NCBI RefSeq assembly: GCF_016735675.1
Contig: NZ_JAERSG010000002.1
Location: forward strand, 124,001-188,000
Reading direction: 5' to 3'
Length of the DNA: 64,000 nucleotides
From: Nocardioides baculatus
Lineage (GTDB): Bacteria > Actinomycetota > Actinomycetes > Propionibacteriales > Nocardioidaceae
Notes under the pieces: model-generated
Database searches by the model: none
The model's input: only the letters and a program-made list of their open reading frames with translations
What the model was told of the DNA's origin: nothing
Made by a program: the position numbers and the translations under genes
In this document: positions 1 through 9,026 of the stretch, one piece after another
How the letters are laid out: each line of letters begins with the position of its first letter
How positions within the stretch are numbered: the stretch's first letter is position 1

Positions 1-1
1 C

Positions 2-469
2 ACCGGCGGGATGACGACCAAGGTCGACGCCGCGCGGATCGCCACCGGCGCCGGCATCGACGTGGTGCTGACCTCCGCCGACCAGGCGGCTGCCGCGCTC
101 ACCGGCTCCGAGGTCGGCACGCTGTTCGAGGCGACCGGCAAGCGTCGCCCCACCCGTCTGCTGTGGCTGGCGCACGCCACGTCGGGGCAGGGCACGCTGA
201 CCCTCGACGCGGGCGCCGTACGCGCCGTGGTGGAGCGCCGCGCCTCGCTCCTCGCGGCCGGCATCACCGGGGTCGACGGCAGCTTCGTGGCCGGTGACGC
301 GGTCGACGTCCTCGACCCGGACGGCGCCGTGGTCGCCCGCGGGCTGGTCAACTTCGATGCCGAGGAGCTCCCGGCGCTGCTCGGTCGCTCGACCGGCGAC
401 CTCAAGGCCGCGCTCGGGGCGGCCTACGAGCGCGAGGTCATCCACCGCGACGACCTCGTCCTGCTCTAG
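2..469 (+). CDS. proB: Glutamate 5-kinase, C-terminal part (gene cut by window start)
   Basis: Phosphorylates glutamate to glutamyl-5-phosphate, the first step of proline synthesis, in the cytoplasm. The visible 155 residues open with TGGMTTKVDAA, which matches the conserved GTGGM(x)TK substrate/nucleotide-site motif of the amino-acid kinase domain. A PUA-like C-terminal domain follows (about residues 75-150 of this fragment, with the GSF.AGD.V and RGLVNF signatures). The reading frame is open to the first base of the window, so the start lies upstream; the ATG at 11 is internal. The gene ends with TAG at 467-469. Identification is firm from the motif and domain order; what lies upstream cannot be seen. 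Confidence 0.93.
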   Translation, partial: TGGMTTKVDAARIATGAGIDVVLTSADQAAAALTGSEVGTLFEATGKRRPTRLLWLAHATSGQGTLTLDAGAVRAVVERRASLLAAGITGVDGSFVAGDAVDVLDPDGAVVARGLVNFDAEELPALLGRSTGDLKAALGAAYEREVIHRDDLVLL

Positions 470-491
470 CGTCCGACCCGCAAGTCGTGGG

Positions 492-809
492 TCAGTCCTC
501 GGACAGGATCCCCTCGAGCTCGTCCATGGTCGCGGTGAAGGAGCCCTCGAGGTCGACGTCGTAGGCGTCGGCCAGCGTCAGCACGCTCCAGAGGCAGTCG
601 GCGAGCTCGTGGGCCAGCGCCTCGTCGAGGTCCTCGCGCGGGCGTACGCCGGCCTTGCCCTGCACCAGCTTGGCGAGGTCGCCCACGTCGCCGAGGAAGC
701 CGAGCATGATCTCCTCGGTTGTCCACGACCGTCCGTAGGTCGACGCCTCGACGTCGGCGTACTGCGCGCGGATCGTCCGGGCCCGCTCCTGCATCTGCTG
801 GAAGTCCAT
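492..809 (-). CDS. MazG-like nucleotide pyrophosphohydrolase family protein
   Basis: A 105-residue all-alpha protein of the MazG/dUTPase-like superfamily, which hydrolyses (d)NTPs to monophosphates. The second half of the metal site is visible as HELADCLWSVLTLADAYDVDL, with the E..D pair of the family. The first half, usually EE..E, here reads GFLGDVGDLAKL, so Asp or Gly replaces the expected Glu residues and catalysis is not assured. I chose the ATG at 807-809 because the sequence upstream of it overlaps the end of the neighbouring HIT gene and is low-complexity. It lies 14 bp downstream of that gene on the same strand and is probably co-transcribed with it. Family call good, substrate unknown. 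Confidence 0.75.
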   Translation of the reverse strand: MDFQQMQERARTIRAQYADVEASTYGRSWTTEEIMLGFLGDVGDLAKLVQGKAGVRPREDLDEALAHELADCLWSVLTLADAYDVDLEGSFTATMDELEGILSED

Positions 810-823
810 CCGCGCATCCTGCC

Positions 824-1294
824 TCAGCCGAAGGTGCGCGGCAGGACCAGTGCTGCGGCGAGCCGCTCGGCGTACGGCTCCCGCTCCTCGGGTGTCGCCC
901 ACCGTGTGTCGTGGTGACGCTGGTAGAGCCGGTCGTCCTCATGGCGGGGAAAGACGTGGACGTGCAGGTGCCAGACGTCCTGGTTCCCGTCGGGCTCGTT
1001 GTGCTGCCGCGTCGAGATGCCCGTGCAGTCGTACGACCCGCGCATCGCGATGGCGACCTGCCGCGTGAGGTCCCAGACAGCGTGGCCGGCCTCGGCAGGG
1101 ATGTCGTAGAGGTTCTCGTGGTGACCGCGGGGGATCACCAGCGCCGCTCCCGGGTTGTCGGGCCACCACTTCGGGGAGACGCGTGCATAGGCGAGGTCCG
1201 TGACGGCGACGACGTCGCCGGGTTGGTTGTGCTCGTCGTGCACGCCCACCTGGATCCGGCAGAACGGGCAGTCGTAGTCGGGCGGCTCGTGCAT
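824..1294 (-). CDS. HIT domain protein (diadenosine polyphosphate hydrolase-like)
   Basis: A 156-residue cytoplasmic protein with the histidine-triad signature WHLHVHVFPR near residues 108-117; the middle histidine of the triad is the usual nucleophile for nucleotidyl transfer or hydrolysis. The N-terminal CPFCRI at residues 9-14 supplies the Cys pair often used with a downstream His to bind zinc in HIT proteins. It begins at the ATG at 1292-1294, which faces the nucleotidyltransferase gene across 50 bp. It leads a two-gene unit with the MazG-like gene. The family is secure; the substrate (Ap4A, nucleoside phosphoramidate or other) cannot be read from sequence. Confidence 0.88.
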   Translation of the reverse strand: MHEPPDYDCPFCRIQVGVHDEHNQPGDVVAVTDLAYARVSPKWWPDNPGAALVIPRGHHENLYDIPAEAGHAVWDLTRQVAIAMRGSYDCTGISTRQHNEPDGNQDVWHLHVHVFPRHEDDRLYQRHHDTRWATPEEREPYAERLAAALVLPRTFG

Positions 1295-1344
1295 GGCGCC
1301 AGCCTGTCATCCGTGGCCGAGGCATCGGCGCTAGCGTCGGTCCC

Positions 1345-2001
1345 GTGACCGACCGCGAGCCACTGCACCGCACGCCCGAGGAGGTGGCCGAGGACGAGGA
1401 GTTCTTCGGCTGGTACGGCCCATGGGCTCCCCTCGACCCGGACGGCCTGGCCGACGTCATGGCCGGCTTCGAGCGGCCGTGGTGGATCGTCGGCGGCTGG
1501 TCGATCGAGGCCTTCACCCATGTGCCCCGCGAGCACGAGGACGTCGACCTCACGCTGCTCGCCTGCGACCTGCCCGCCTTCCGCGCCCACGTCGGCGTCC
1601 AGTGGCACCTCTGGAGCAACCACGGCGGCACCCTGCGGCCCTTCAACGACCGCTTCCCCGAGGTGCTCGACACGAGCAGCCAGGTCTGGATCCGGCGCAG
1701 CGCCGCCGATCCGTGGGTGATCGACCTGCCGATCACCCCCGACCGCGACGGGCTCTGGACCAACAAGCGCGACCCCGACCACGTCGCGCCGCTCGAGGAC
1801 GTGACGTGGGTGGCGGAGTCCGGCATCCGCTACCTGCGACCCGAGATCACCTTGCTCTACAAGGCTGTGCTCCACCGGCCCAAGGACGACCGCGACCTGG
1901 CCGTGACGTGGCCGTTGCTCGATCCGGCCGCGCAGGAGTGGTTACGCACCACAGTGGCGCGGCTCTACCCCGGTCACGACTGGCTGGACACGATGGACTG
2001 A
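1345..2001 (+). CDS. Nucleotidyltransferase-like protein (aminoglycoside 2''-adenylyltransferase-like fold)
   Basis: A 218-residue protein beginning with GTG. The stretch WWIVGGWSIEAFT...REHEDVDLTLL (about residues 33-60) has the GGW(S/A) and RE(H)xDxD features of the minimal nucleotidyltransferase group that includes LinB/ANT(2'')-like enzymes; the two Asp residues after REHE would bind metal. A conserved-looking RPEITLLYKAV lies near residue 170. Many chromosomal members have no known substrate and should not be called resistance genes without tests. The last 28 bp overlap the 3' end of the convergent lipoprotein gene. Fold call moderate, substrate unknown. Confidence 0.7.
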   Translation: MTDREPLHRTPEEVAEDEEFFGWYGPWAPLDPDGLADVMAGFERPWWIVGGWSIEAFTHVPREHEDVDLTLLACDLPAFRAHVGVQWHLWSNHGGTLRPFNDRFPEVLDTSSQVWIRRSAADPWVIDLPITPDRDGLWTNKRDPDHVAPLEDVTWVAESGIRYLRPEITLLYKAVLHRPKDDRDLAVTWPLLDPAAQEWLRTTVARLYPGHDWLDTMD

Positions 2002-3248
2002 GCGACGCCTTCCGCGACCCAGGTCATGGCCTGGTCGCGGAGCTGGGGCTTCGTCATCCCGAGCTCGGCCAGCAGGACGTCGTCGGTCGAGCCGGCGGGG
2101 GAGCTCAGGGCACGCACCAGCCTCCACAGCGCCTCCTCGCCACGCGTCACGGCGATGTAGTCGCAGACGAGGCCGGCGAGCGCGTAGTTCGCACTCGCGT
2201 TGCGCCCGTAGAACCGCCGGGTCTCCTCCAGCGCTGCGCGGCGCGCGCCCAGCATCTCGCGCGCCGCGATGAGGCGGCGCTGCTCGACGGGGTACGTCGA
2301 GCGGGCGACGTACTGCGCGACGCCCTCGGTCAGCCAGAGCGGCACCCGGCCGGTGGTGGGGCCGAGCGCGACGTGGGTGAGCTCGTGGCGGAAGACCTCC
2401 CCGCGCGACAGGACATCGCCCACGACGGTCGGGTTGACGATGAAGCGGTACGCCGCGACCGGTCCGCCCCGGCGCGTGAACACCGGGAAGGCGACGCCGG
2501 CCGTGTTGTCGACGCCCATCTCGGTCATCTCGGCCAGCGCGGTGATGTCGGAGGAGCCGTAGACGACGAAGCTGCCCGTCCACGCCGGGATGTGCCGGCG
2601 CACGGTGGCGGTGGTGGCGGCCAGGTCGCTCATCATGTAGTCGGCGTGCTCGACGGTGTCCTCGTCGAAGATGCCGAGGATCTTGCCCTTCTGCCGGACC
2701 TGGATGTGGGCGACGTCCCAGGGAGCGGGGATCCAGCCCGTCCTCTCGTCGAACTCGGGATCGTGGTCCTCCGCCAGCACGACCTCGCCGTCGCTGCGGA
2801 CGAACGTCCAGAGCATCTCCTGCGTCACCGGCTTCGCGTCGAAGCCGTCCAGGCGCATGGTGAAGTCGACCGGCAGCTGCAGGCCGCCGTCGCGGTCGAG
2901 GTCGTCCAGCAGGCCCTCGTCGCCCAGCTCGAAGGACACGTCCTCGACCGGCAGCAGCGCGAGGTTGTCGAACCACCTCGCCTGGCGGGAGGAGAAGCCG
3001 AGCTCGTCCGGGTCGACCGTCGCCAGGAAGGCGCCGCGGTCATCGCTCCTCAACGCCGCCTCGCGGGCCTCGAGCAGCGCGAGTGCCTCCTCGCGCATCG
3101 ACCCGTCGTGGCCAACGGCCGGGGCCGGTCGCTGGCGGAGCGTCACCGGCGCCGACTCCTCCGTGGTGGGCGCGTCGCCCTGGCAGCCTGCGAGGGGCGC
3201 CAGGAGGAGGAGGGCGAGGCCGGCGGGCCACGCGCGCGAGGCACGCAT
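1974..3248 (-). CDS. Predicted metallopeptidase lipoprotein (gluzincin, MA-like), copy 1
   Basis: About 424 residues. The N-terminus MRASRAWPAGLALLLLAPLAGC is a lipoprotein signal with a lipobox (LAGC), so the protein should sit on the outer face of the membrane. Near residue 288 is HELTHVALG, an HExxH zinc motif, followed about 15 residues later by PLWLTEGVAQYV, which supplies the third ligand Glu typical of MA-clan gluzincins. The N-terminal about 230 residues resemble nuclear-transport-factor-like or lipoprotein regions but are not recognised. I preferred the inner ATG at 3246-3248; an ATG at 3258-3260 adds four residues. The next gene upstream is a diverged duplicate with the same layout. 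Secreted peptidase role is inferred from the motif. Confidence 0.72.
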   Translation of the reverse strand: MRASRAWPAGLALLLLAPLAGCQGDAPTTEESAPVTLRQRPAPAVGHDGSMREEALALLEAREAALRSDDRGAFLATVDPDELGFSSRQARWFDNLALLPVEDVSFELGDEGLLDDLDRDGGLQLPVDFTMRLDGFDAKPVTQEMLWTFVRSDGEVVLAEDHDPEFDERTGWIPAPWDVAHIQVRQKGKILGIFDEDTVEHADYMMSDLAATTATVRRHIPAWTGSFVVYGSSDITALAEMTEMGVDNTAGVAFPVFTRRGGPVAAYRFIVNPTVVGDVLSRGEVFRHELTHVALGPTTGRVPLWLTEGVAQYVARSTYPVEQRRLIAAREMLGARRAALEETRRFYGRNASANYALAGLVCDYIAVTRGEEALWRLVRALSSPAGSTDDVLLAELGMTKPQLRDQAMTWVAEGVAQSIVSSQS

Positions 3249-3308
3249 GCGGCGGAGCATAGGTCGGTCGACGGGCGGGTGGGACGGGTTCGAGCAGGAA
3301 GGTGCCCG

Positions 3309-4547
3309 TCAGACGGCGCCGGTCCACGCCAGGGCGTCGGCGGTCAGCTGCTCGGTGTCGACCCCCAGCTCGCGCTGGAGGATGCGGTCCGGGTCGGCGC
3401 GCCTCGTGGCCCGGAAGGCCGCCATGAGGTCCCAGAGGGTGTCGGGGCCACGCGTGGTGGCGAGGTAGTCGCAGACGATGCCGGCGAGGGTGTAGCTGGC
3501 CACGGGACGCACCTGGTAGAAGTCCCGGCCGTTCCTGAGCTGCGCGCCCGCGGGATCGCCCAGCTGCCGTGCCCGCCTCCGCTTGCGGTCGGCGAGCGGA
3601 TCGCTCGACCCGGCGACGTACATGGCGGACCCCTCGACCAGCCACTCCGGGCTGTGGTCGTCGAGCTCGCCGAGGGCGACGTGGGTGAGCTCGTGGCGCA
3701 GGAGGGAGAGGCGGTCGACCGGGTCGAGGGTCGACTCGGGGTTGAGGATCATCCGGTAGGACGCCACCGCGCGTCGACCGGGCCGCGCCGCGACGGGGAA
3801 GGCGACGCCGGCGGTCCTGCTGGCGTCCATCAGGCTCATCCGGTCGAGGGCGTCGAGGTCGCTGATCGTGTAGACGACCGCGCGTCCCGACCACTCGGGC
3901 ACCAGCGCGTCGACGGTCTCGAGCGCCTTCTCGGTGGACGCCACGACGCCGCCCGCACCGCCCGCCGTCTCCTCGTCGAAGACGCCGAGGACCGCGTCGG
4001 TCTGCTCGACCACGATGGTCGTGACGTCCCACGGCGCGGGTACCCACCCGGTGAAGGCGTCGCTCTGGATGTTGCGGTCGCTGGCGAGGTGGACCTCGTC
4101 CTCGTCGCCGACGAACGTGTAGACCAGGGGCTGGGTGACGGGCTCCGCGTCGAAGCCGTCGAGCCGCATCGTGAAGTCGACCGGCAGCTGCAGGTCGCCG
4201 TCGCCGGCGACACGGGACATCACGCCTTCGTCGCCGAGCTCGAGCGAGAAGTCGGTCGCGGGCAGCTGGGCGACGTTGTCCCACCAGCGGGCCTGCGTCG
4301 CGGCGAAGTCCTCGGCGTCCGGGGAGATCGTGGCCAGGAACGCCTCCCTGTCGCCGTCCAGCAGCGCCTGCTCCCGTCGGTCGATCAGCGCCAGCGCGGC
4401 GTCCCGCAGCGAGTCGTCCATGCCTGCCGGCGGCTGGCTGCGTGACGGCGGGGGCTCCGTGTCGTCCGCGCCGGACTGACAGCCCGCGAGGGGGAGCAGG
4501 AGCACGCAGGCGAGCACGGACGCGAGCATCCCCCGAGTGGTGCGCAT
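3309..4547 (-). CDS. Predicted metallopeptidase lipoprotein (gluzincin, MA-like), copy 2
   Basis: About 412 residues and a clear paralogue of the downstream gene: same start context (M.R.MR..R), a lipobox LAGC at about residue 20, and shared blocks such as LQLPVDFTMRLDGFDAEPVTQ, FTGW(V/I)PAPWDV and GVAFPV. The zinc motif HELTHVALG is near residue 285, followed by PEWLVEGSAMYVAG with the third ligand Glu. The open frame extends further upstream, but that sequence is antisense to iscS and lacks signal-peptide character, so I start at the ATG at 4545-4547. It is divergent from iscS, and the 72-bp gap must hold both promoters. The substrate of either copy is unknown. Confidence 0.72.
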   Translation of the reverse strand: MRTTRGMLASVLACVLLLPLAGCQSGADDTEPPPSRSQPPAGMDDSLRDAALALIDRREQALLDGDREAFLATISPDAEDFAATQARWWDNVAQLPATDFSLELGDEGVMSRVAGDGDLQLPVDFTMRLDGFDAEPVTQPLVYTFVGDEDEVHLASDRNIQSDAFTGWVPAPWDVTTIVVEQTDAVLGVFDEETAGGAGGVVASTEKALETVDALVPEWSGRAVVYTISDLDALDRMSLMDASRTAGVAFPVAARPGRRAVASYRMILNPESTLDPVDRLSLLRHELTHVALGELDDHSPEWLVEGSAMYVAGSSDPLADRKRRRARQLGDPAGAQLRNGRDFYQVRPVASYTLAGIVCDYLATTRGPDTLWDLMAAFRATRRADPDRILQRELGVDTEQLTADALAWTGAV

Positions 4548-4619
4548 GTCGCGGATCATAGAGGCGTTCGTGGGCACGGAGGTGGGTTCGCGCGGGGTGC
4601 CCCGTACCCTTGGCAGGTC

Positions 4620-5801
4620 ATGAACCAGCCGCTCGTCTACCTCGACCACGCCGCGACCACGCCCATGCTGCCGGTCGCCGTCGAGGCGATGACGCGACAG
4701 CTGTCCGGGGTCGGCAACGCGAGCTCGCTCCACGCCTCCGGGCGGGGTGCCCGCCGCGTGGTCGAGGAGTCCCGCGAGACCATCGCCGGCGCGATCGGCG
4801 CACGTCCCGGCGACGTCGTGTTCACCTCCGGCGGCACCGAGTCCGACAACCTCGCCCTCAAGGGCATCTTCTGGGCCCGCCGCGCGGAGGACCCGCGTCG
4901 TACGCGCATCCTGTCGACCTCCATCGAGCACCACGCCGTGCTCGACCCGCTGCACTGGCTCGGGACCTATGACCACGCGGGCGTCGAGCTGCTTCCGGTG
5001 TCGTCCGAGGGCGTGCTGGACCTTGAGTCGCTCAGGGACTCAGTGGCCAGGGACCCCGAGTCGGTCGGCCTCATCTCGGTGATGTGGGCCAACAACGAGG
5101 TCGGGTCGCTCCAGCCGCTCGACGAGGTCGTCGCGATCGCCCACGAGCACCGGATCCCGGTGCACACCGACGCCGTCCAGGCACTCGGCCAGGTGCCGGT
5201 CGACTTCGCCGACTCCGGCGTGGACGCGCTGACCTTCACCGGTCACAAGGTCGGTGGACCCTACGGTGTCGGCGCGCTGGTCGTACGCCGTGACCTGCCG
5301 GTGAGCGCGCTCGTGCACGGCGGCGGGCAGGAGCGCGACATCCGCAGCGGAACCCTCGACGTGCCGGCGATCGCCGGCCTCGCGGCGGCGGTCGAGGCAT
5401 CGGTCAAGGCTCAGCACGAGCACGCGGTGCGGGTCGCCGAGCTGCGCGACGACCTGGTCCGCCGGGTCGTCGAGGTCGTCCCCGACGCGCACCTGCACGG
5501 TGCACCTGCCGGCCCGGGTCGGCTGCCGGGCAACGCCCACATCGGGTTCCCCGGGTGCGAGGGCGACTCGCTCCTGATGCTCCTCGACGCCCGCGGCATC
5601 GAGTGCTCCACCGGCTCGGCCTGCTCCGCCGGGGTGCCGCAGCCCTCCCACGTCCTGCTCGCGATGGGCTGCGACGACGCCCAGGCGCGCCACTCGCTCC
5701 GGTTCTCGCTCGGCCACACCACCACGCCCACCGACATCGACGCCCTCGTCGCGGCGATCGGCCCCGTGGTCGAGCGCGCGCGGTCCGCCCGGGCGCGCTG
5801 A
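4620..5801 (+). CDS. iscS: Cysteine desulfurase
   Basis: A PLP enzyme of 393 residues that takes sulfur from cysteine and passes it as a persulfide to Fe-S assembly and tRNA thiolation. The N-terminus [10 protein letters not shown] is the family hallmark; [11 protein letters not shown] binds [15 protein letters not shown] carries the Schiff-base lysine K210; GSACSAG holds the persulfide cysteine C335. The gene is 10 bp upstream of mnmA, which needs exactly this sulfur donor, so co-transcription makes sense. It contains one copy of the TGAGTC...GACTCA palindrome at 5024-5042, encoding ESLRDS in frame in a surface-exposed part of the fold. IscS/NifS-type is secure. Confidence 0.95.
   Translation: MNQPLVYLDHAATTPMLPVAVEAMTRQLSGVGNASSLHASGRGARRVVEESRETIAGAIGARPGDVVFTSGGTESDNLALKGIFWARRAEDPRRTRILSTSIEHHAVLDPLHWLGTYDHAGVELLPVSSEGVLDLESLRDSVARDPESVGLISVMWANNEVGSLQPLDEVVAIAHEHRIPVHTDAVQALGQVPVDFADSGVDALTFTGHKVGGPYGVGALVVRRDLPVSALVHGGGQERDIRSGTLDVPAIAGLAAAVEASVKAQHEHAVRVAELRDDLVRRVVEVVPDAHLHGAPAGPGRLPGNAHIGFPGCEGDSLLMLLDARGIECSTGSACSAGVPQPSHVLLAMGCDDAQARHSLRFSLGHTTTPTDIDALVAAIGPVVERARSARAR
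5024..5042. repeat. Dispersed 19-bp palindrome, copy inside iscS
   Basis: Reads TGAGTCGCTCAGGGACTCA. The arms TGAGTC/GACTCA are perfect, and the preceding bases CTGGACC match the flank seen at intergenic copies. It is in frame and codes for ESLRDS. Confidence 0.6.
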
Positions 5802-5811
5802 GGATGGCGTC

Positions 5812-6912
5812 GTGAAGGTCGTCGCCGCGATGTCCGGCGGGGTGGACTCCGCCGTCGCCGCGGCCCGCGCCGTCGAGGCCGGCCACGAGGTCACCGGCGT
5901 CCACCTCGCGCTGAGCCGCAACCCGGCGTCGTACCGCTCGGGTGCCCGTGGCTGCTGCACGATCGAGGACAGCAACGACGCGCGGCGTGCGGCAGACGTC
6001 ATCGGCATCCCGTTCTACGTCTGGGACCTCTCCGACCGCTTCCACGAGGACGTGGTCGAGGACTTCATGGACGAGTACGCCGCCGGGCGCACGCCCAACC
6101 CGTGCCTGCGCTGCAACGAGAAGATCAAGTTCGCGGCCGTCCTCGACCGGGCCCTCGCGCTCGGCTTCGACGCGGTCGCGACCGGCCACTACGCGCAGCT
6201 GCGCACCGGTGCGGACGGCCTGATCGAGATGCACCGCGCGGAGGACCACGGCAAGGACCAGTCCTACGTGCTCGGGGTGCTCGACCAGTCCCAGCTGCGC
6301 CACTCGCTCTTCCCGCTCGGTGACACCGACAAGCCGGCCGTGCGCCGCGAGGCGGAGGCGCGCGGCCTGCTCGTCGCCGACAAGCCCGACTCCCACGACA
6401 TCTGCTTCGTCGCCGACGGCGACAACGCCGGCTGGCTGCGCGAGAAGCTCGGCGACCGTGCGCCCAACCACGGTGGCGACATCGTCGACGCCGAGACGGG
6501 GGAGACCGTCGGCAGCCACGCCGGCACCTACGGCTTCACGATCGGCCAGCGGCGCGGGCTGCGCCTCGGCACTCCCGCGCCCGACGGCAAGCCGCGCTTC
6601 GTGCTCGACATCGAGCCCGTCACCGGCACCGTCACCGTCGGTCCGCGCGAGCGCCTCGCGGTCGACCACATCGACGGCATCCGGCCCCGCTGGTGCGGCA
6701 CCGTCCCTGAGCGGGTCGACGGCACCGTGCAGCTGCGCGCCCACGGCGCGGAGCACCGGGCCTCGGTCGTCGTCGACGGCGACCGGGTCACGATCGACCT
6801 GCTCGACCCGGCCGAGGGGATCGCACCCGGCCAGGCCGCGGTGATCTACGACGGCACGCGCGTCGTCGGGTCGGCCACCATCGAGTCGACGCGCGCGGTC
6901 GTCCCCGCATGA
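5812..6912 (+). CDS. mnmA: tRNA-specific 2-thiouridylase
   Basis: Uses ATP and persulfide sulfur to make 2-thiouridine at the wobble base of tRNA-Lys, -Glu and -Gln. The 366 residues begin with the PP-loop AMSGGVDS (residues 6-13) that activates the tRNA base with ATP. The two catalytic cysteines are C98 in [14 protein letters not shown] and C198 in [10 protein letters not shown]. The C-terminal beta-barrel is complete. The start is GTG at 5812, 10 bp after iscS and in frame with [10 protein letters not shown]. It is followed 10 bp later by the MetE-like gene, the same order as in other Actinobacteria. Confidence 0.95.
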   Translation: MKVVAAMSGGVDSAVAAARAVEAGHEVTGVHLALSRNPASYRSGARGCCTIEDSNDARRAADVIGIPFYVWDLSDRFHEDVVEDFMDEYAAGRTPNPCLRCNEKIKFAAVLDRALALGFDAVATGHYAQLRTGADGLIEMHRAEDHGKDQSYVLGVLDQSQLRHSLFPLGDTDKPAVRREAEARGLLVADKPDSHDICFVADGDNAGWLREKLGDRAPNHGGDIVDAETGETVGSHAGTYGFTIGQRRGLRLGTPAPDGKPRFVLDIEPVTGTVTVGPRERLAVDHIDGIRPRWCGTVPERVDGTVQLRAHGAEHRASVVVDGDRVTIDLLDPAEGIAPGQAAVIYDGTRVVGSATIESTRAVVPA

Positions 6913-6922
6913 GCACCCCCGC

Positions 6923-7912
6923 ATGACGACCGCCACCGGCGTCGGCTCCCTGCCGGGGACCACCGACGCGGCCTACGCCGAGGCCGTACGCCTCGTGCTG
7001 GACGGGCTGCCCGACCTGCCCCACGTCCCCGAGCTGCCGGGACGCGGCGTCACCGCGGCGATGACCGGCCGCGCGCTGGCGGTCACCGCCGGCCTCGCCG
7101 CCGACCTGCAGCCGGCGGGGTGGCGACTGACCGACGCCAGCGGCGTCGACCACCGCCGGGCACGGTCGCTGCTCGCCCAGGACCTCGACGCCGTCGAGGA
7201 GCTGGCCCAGGGCTACGAGGGGACCTTCAAGACCCAGGTCGCCGGGCCGTGGACCCTTGCCGCGACGGTGGAGAAGCCGCGCGGCGACAAGGTGCTCAGC
7301 GACCACGGTGCCCGCCGCGACCTCGCGCAGGCGCTGGCCGAGGGGGTCACGGTCCACCTCGCCGACCTGCGACGGCGCATCGTCGGCGTCGACCGCTGGA
7401 TCGTGCAGGTCGACGAACCCGCCCTCGCCGCCGTGGCGCACGCCCAGGTCCCCACCGCCAGCGGCTTCGGCCGCCACCGCCGCGTCGACCCGCCCGAGCT
7501 GTCGGCCCACCTCGAGTGGGTCGTCGAGGCCGTGGCCGCGGCAGGGGCCGAGGCGTGGGTCCATTCCTGCGCCCCGCAGACGCCGTGGTCGCTGGTCGCC
7601 GGCACCGGGGTGAGCGGCCTCTCGGCCGACCTCGACATGCTCGGGCCGGCGGACCTCGACACCTTCGCCGAGGCGCTCGACGCGGGCCGGACGGCCGCCC
7701 TCGGCGTCGTACCGTCCACCGACGTCGCCGCCGCACCGTCCGACGCCCGGATCGTCGAGCGCGTGCAGCGCTGGCTCGACATGCTCGGCCTCGACCCGGA
7801 GACCGCCGGGGAGCGCCTCGTGGTCACCCCGACGTGCGGGCTCGCCGGTGCGACGCCGGCGTGGGCCGCCCGCGCCGTACGGCTCTCCGCCACCGTCGCG
7901 CGCAACCTCTGA
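6923..7912 (+). CDS. MetE C-terminal-domain-like protein (cobalamin-independent methionine synthase family)
   Basis: 329 residues, about half the length of true MetE (about 750), so it has only the catalytic (beta/alpha)8 barrel. GVGSLPGT at the N-terminus, a VHSC zinc-ligand pair near residue 215 and TPTCGLAG near residue 305 provide His and Cys ligands of the MetE zinc site. Proteins of this length are linked to mnmA and ligA in many Actinobacteria, and their methyl donor and acceptor are not settled; single-domain members may accept methyl groups from donors other than methyl-THF. The start is ATG 6923, 10 bp after mnmA. Family call good, methionine synthase activity uncertain. Confidence 0.8.
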   Translation: MTTATGVGSLPGTTDAAYAEAVRLVLDGLPDLPHVPELPGRGVTAAMTGRALAVTAGLAADLQPAGWRLTDASGVDHRRARSLLAQDLDAVEELAQGYEGTFKTQVAGPWTLAATVEKPRGDKVLSDHGARRDLAQALAEGVTVHLADLRRRIVGVDRWIVQVDEPALAAVAHAQVPTASGFGRHRRVDPPELSAHLEWVVEAVAAAGAEAWVHSCAPQTPWSLVAGTGVSGLSADLDMLGPADLDTFAEALDAGRTAALGVVPSTDVAAAPSDARIVERVQRWLDMLGLDPETAGERLVVTPTCGLAGATPAWAARAVRLSATVARNL

Positions 7913-7944
7913 CCACCCGCCCGGGGACGAGCGGAGGACTGTGC

Positions 7945-8982
7945 TCAGTCGAAGCGGGTCACCGCGAGCGGCGACGCAGCCCGCGGCGGCAGGTCCGCCG
8001 TACGCGCGGCCACGCGGGCACCCGTGCCGGTGACCATCACCGTCGTCGGGGCGAGCGCGAAGTTGTAGCCCTGGTCGAACTGCCAGACCGACAGGCACAC
8101 CGGACCCGCGGGGAGGGGCCTGAGGTACTCGGTGGCCGCACCGCCCACAGGTGTGGCTCCCCACAGGCCGATCCCGACCTGGGTGGTGTCGTCGCCGGGC
8201 ACGGCGGTGCAGGCGGCGGGCGTCGCGTGGACCTCGAAGCCCGGCTCGCCGTAGGCCCAGGTGCCGAGCCAGCCGGGGACCGCCGGCTCGGGAGCGCGGG
8301 TGACCGTGACGCTGAGACCGCCGCCCTCCTGGGTCGGCGTGACGGCGCCGGTCGCCGGGATCCGGTCGATCGCGTCGCACCACTCGGTCTCGGCGAGGCG
8401 CGGCTTGCCGCCGTAGATCCGCTTGGCCCGCTTGAGGTCGACCTTCTCGATGATGCGGCAGCGCCACCGGCCGGGCTTGGCGGCCTCGATGTCGTCGCCG
8501 ATGCACAGTGAGGGGGCGACGCCGTTGGTGTGCGAGGTGTTCATCAGCGAGCAGCCCGACATGTTGTGCTCGAGCCCGATCACGTGGCCGAGCTCGTGGG
8601 CGACGACCAGGGTCTGACCCGGCCAGGCGCACTTCTGGCCGTCGGCGTCGGTGCCGTGCAGGATGCTGACGGTCGCCTTGCGGCCGGGTCCGGGGTAGCC
8701 GAGCGTCCCGTAGCCGGTGCCGCAGCCGGCGGGCACGCGCTTGGTGTTCCTGATGACCAGCCGCGCCTTGCGCACGCTGGACACCTTGACGAACTCCACG
8801 TTGATCCCGCTGCTGTTCCACGCCTTCACGGCCGCCTTCACCGCGCCGCGGTCGAGGGAGTTGTCGACGTAGGTGATGCGGCCCTTCGGCCACTTGCGGG
8901 GCGCGGCCTCCGCGCTGGCGGCCAGCCCGACCGTCAGGAGGAGAGCGATGAGCAGGGCGAGGACGGTGCGGACACGTGACAC
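7945..8982 (-). CDS. Secreted matrixin-like zinc metalloprotease
   Basis: 345 residues with a GTG start (8980-8982) and a signal peptide of about 27 residues ending ASAEA-A. The catalytic motif HELGHVIGLEH (HExxHxxGxxH, first His near 129) and the following Met-turn SLMNT define a metzincin close to the matrixin/reprolysin group. CGTGYGTL and several Cys suggest disulfides. The C-terminal about 100 residues (from about 245) look like a beta-rich domain beginning SVTVTRAPEPAV and are not recognised. It would act outside the cell; the substrate is unknown. It stands alone between convergent or unrelated neighbours. Confidence 0.82.
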   Translation of the reverse strand: MSRVRTVLALLIALLLTVGLAASAEAAPRKWPKGRITYVDNSLDRGAVKAAVKAWNSSGINVEFVKVSSVRKARLVIRNTKRVPAGCGTGYGTLGYPGPGRKATVSILHGTDADGQKCAWPGQTLVVAHELGHVIGLEHNMSGCSLMNTSHTNGVAPSLCIGDDIEAAKPGRWRCRIIEKVDLKRAKRIYGGKPRLAETEWCDAIDRIPATGAVTPTQEGGGLSVTVTRAPEPAVPGWLGTWAYGEPGFEVHATPAACTAVPGDDTTQVGIGLWGATPVGGAATEYLRPLPAGPVCLSVWQFDQGYNFALAPTTVMVTGTGARVAARTADLPPRAASPLAVTRFD

Positions 8983-9026
8983 TGGGACCCCCGTGGGTGT
9001 GCGACTGCCGGGAGCCTAGGCCCGCG

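Noticed and set aside
1345-2001. Aminoglycoside resistance gene
   Set aside because: Only the nucleotidyltransferase fold can be seen; chromosomal relatives mostly lack shown drug activity.
3280-3300. tRNA-like GGTTCGA box
   Set aside because: The flanking arms do not form a cloverleaf; chance match in GC-rich sequence.
1422-4445. 1007-residue open frame on the plus strand
   Set aside because: Composition is Arg/His/Pro-rich and it runs antisense to two lipoproteins with signal peptides and HExxH motifs; a GC-rich shadow frame.
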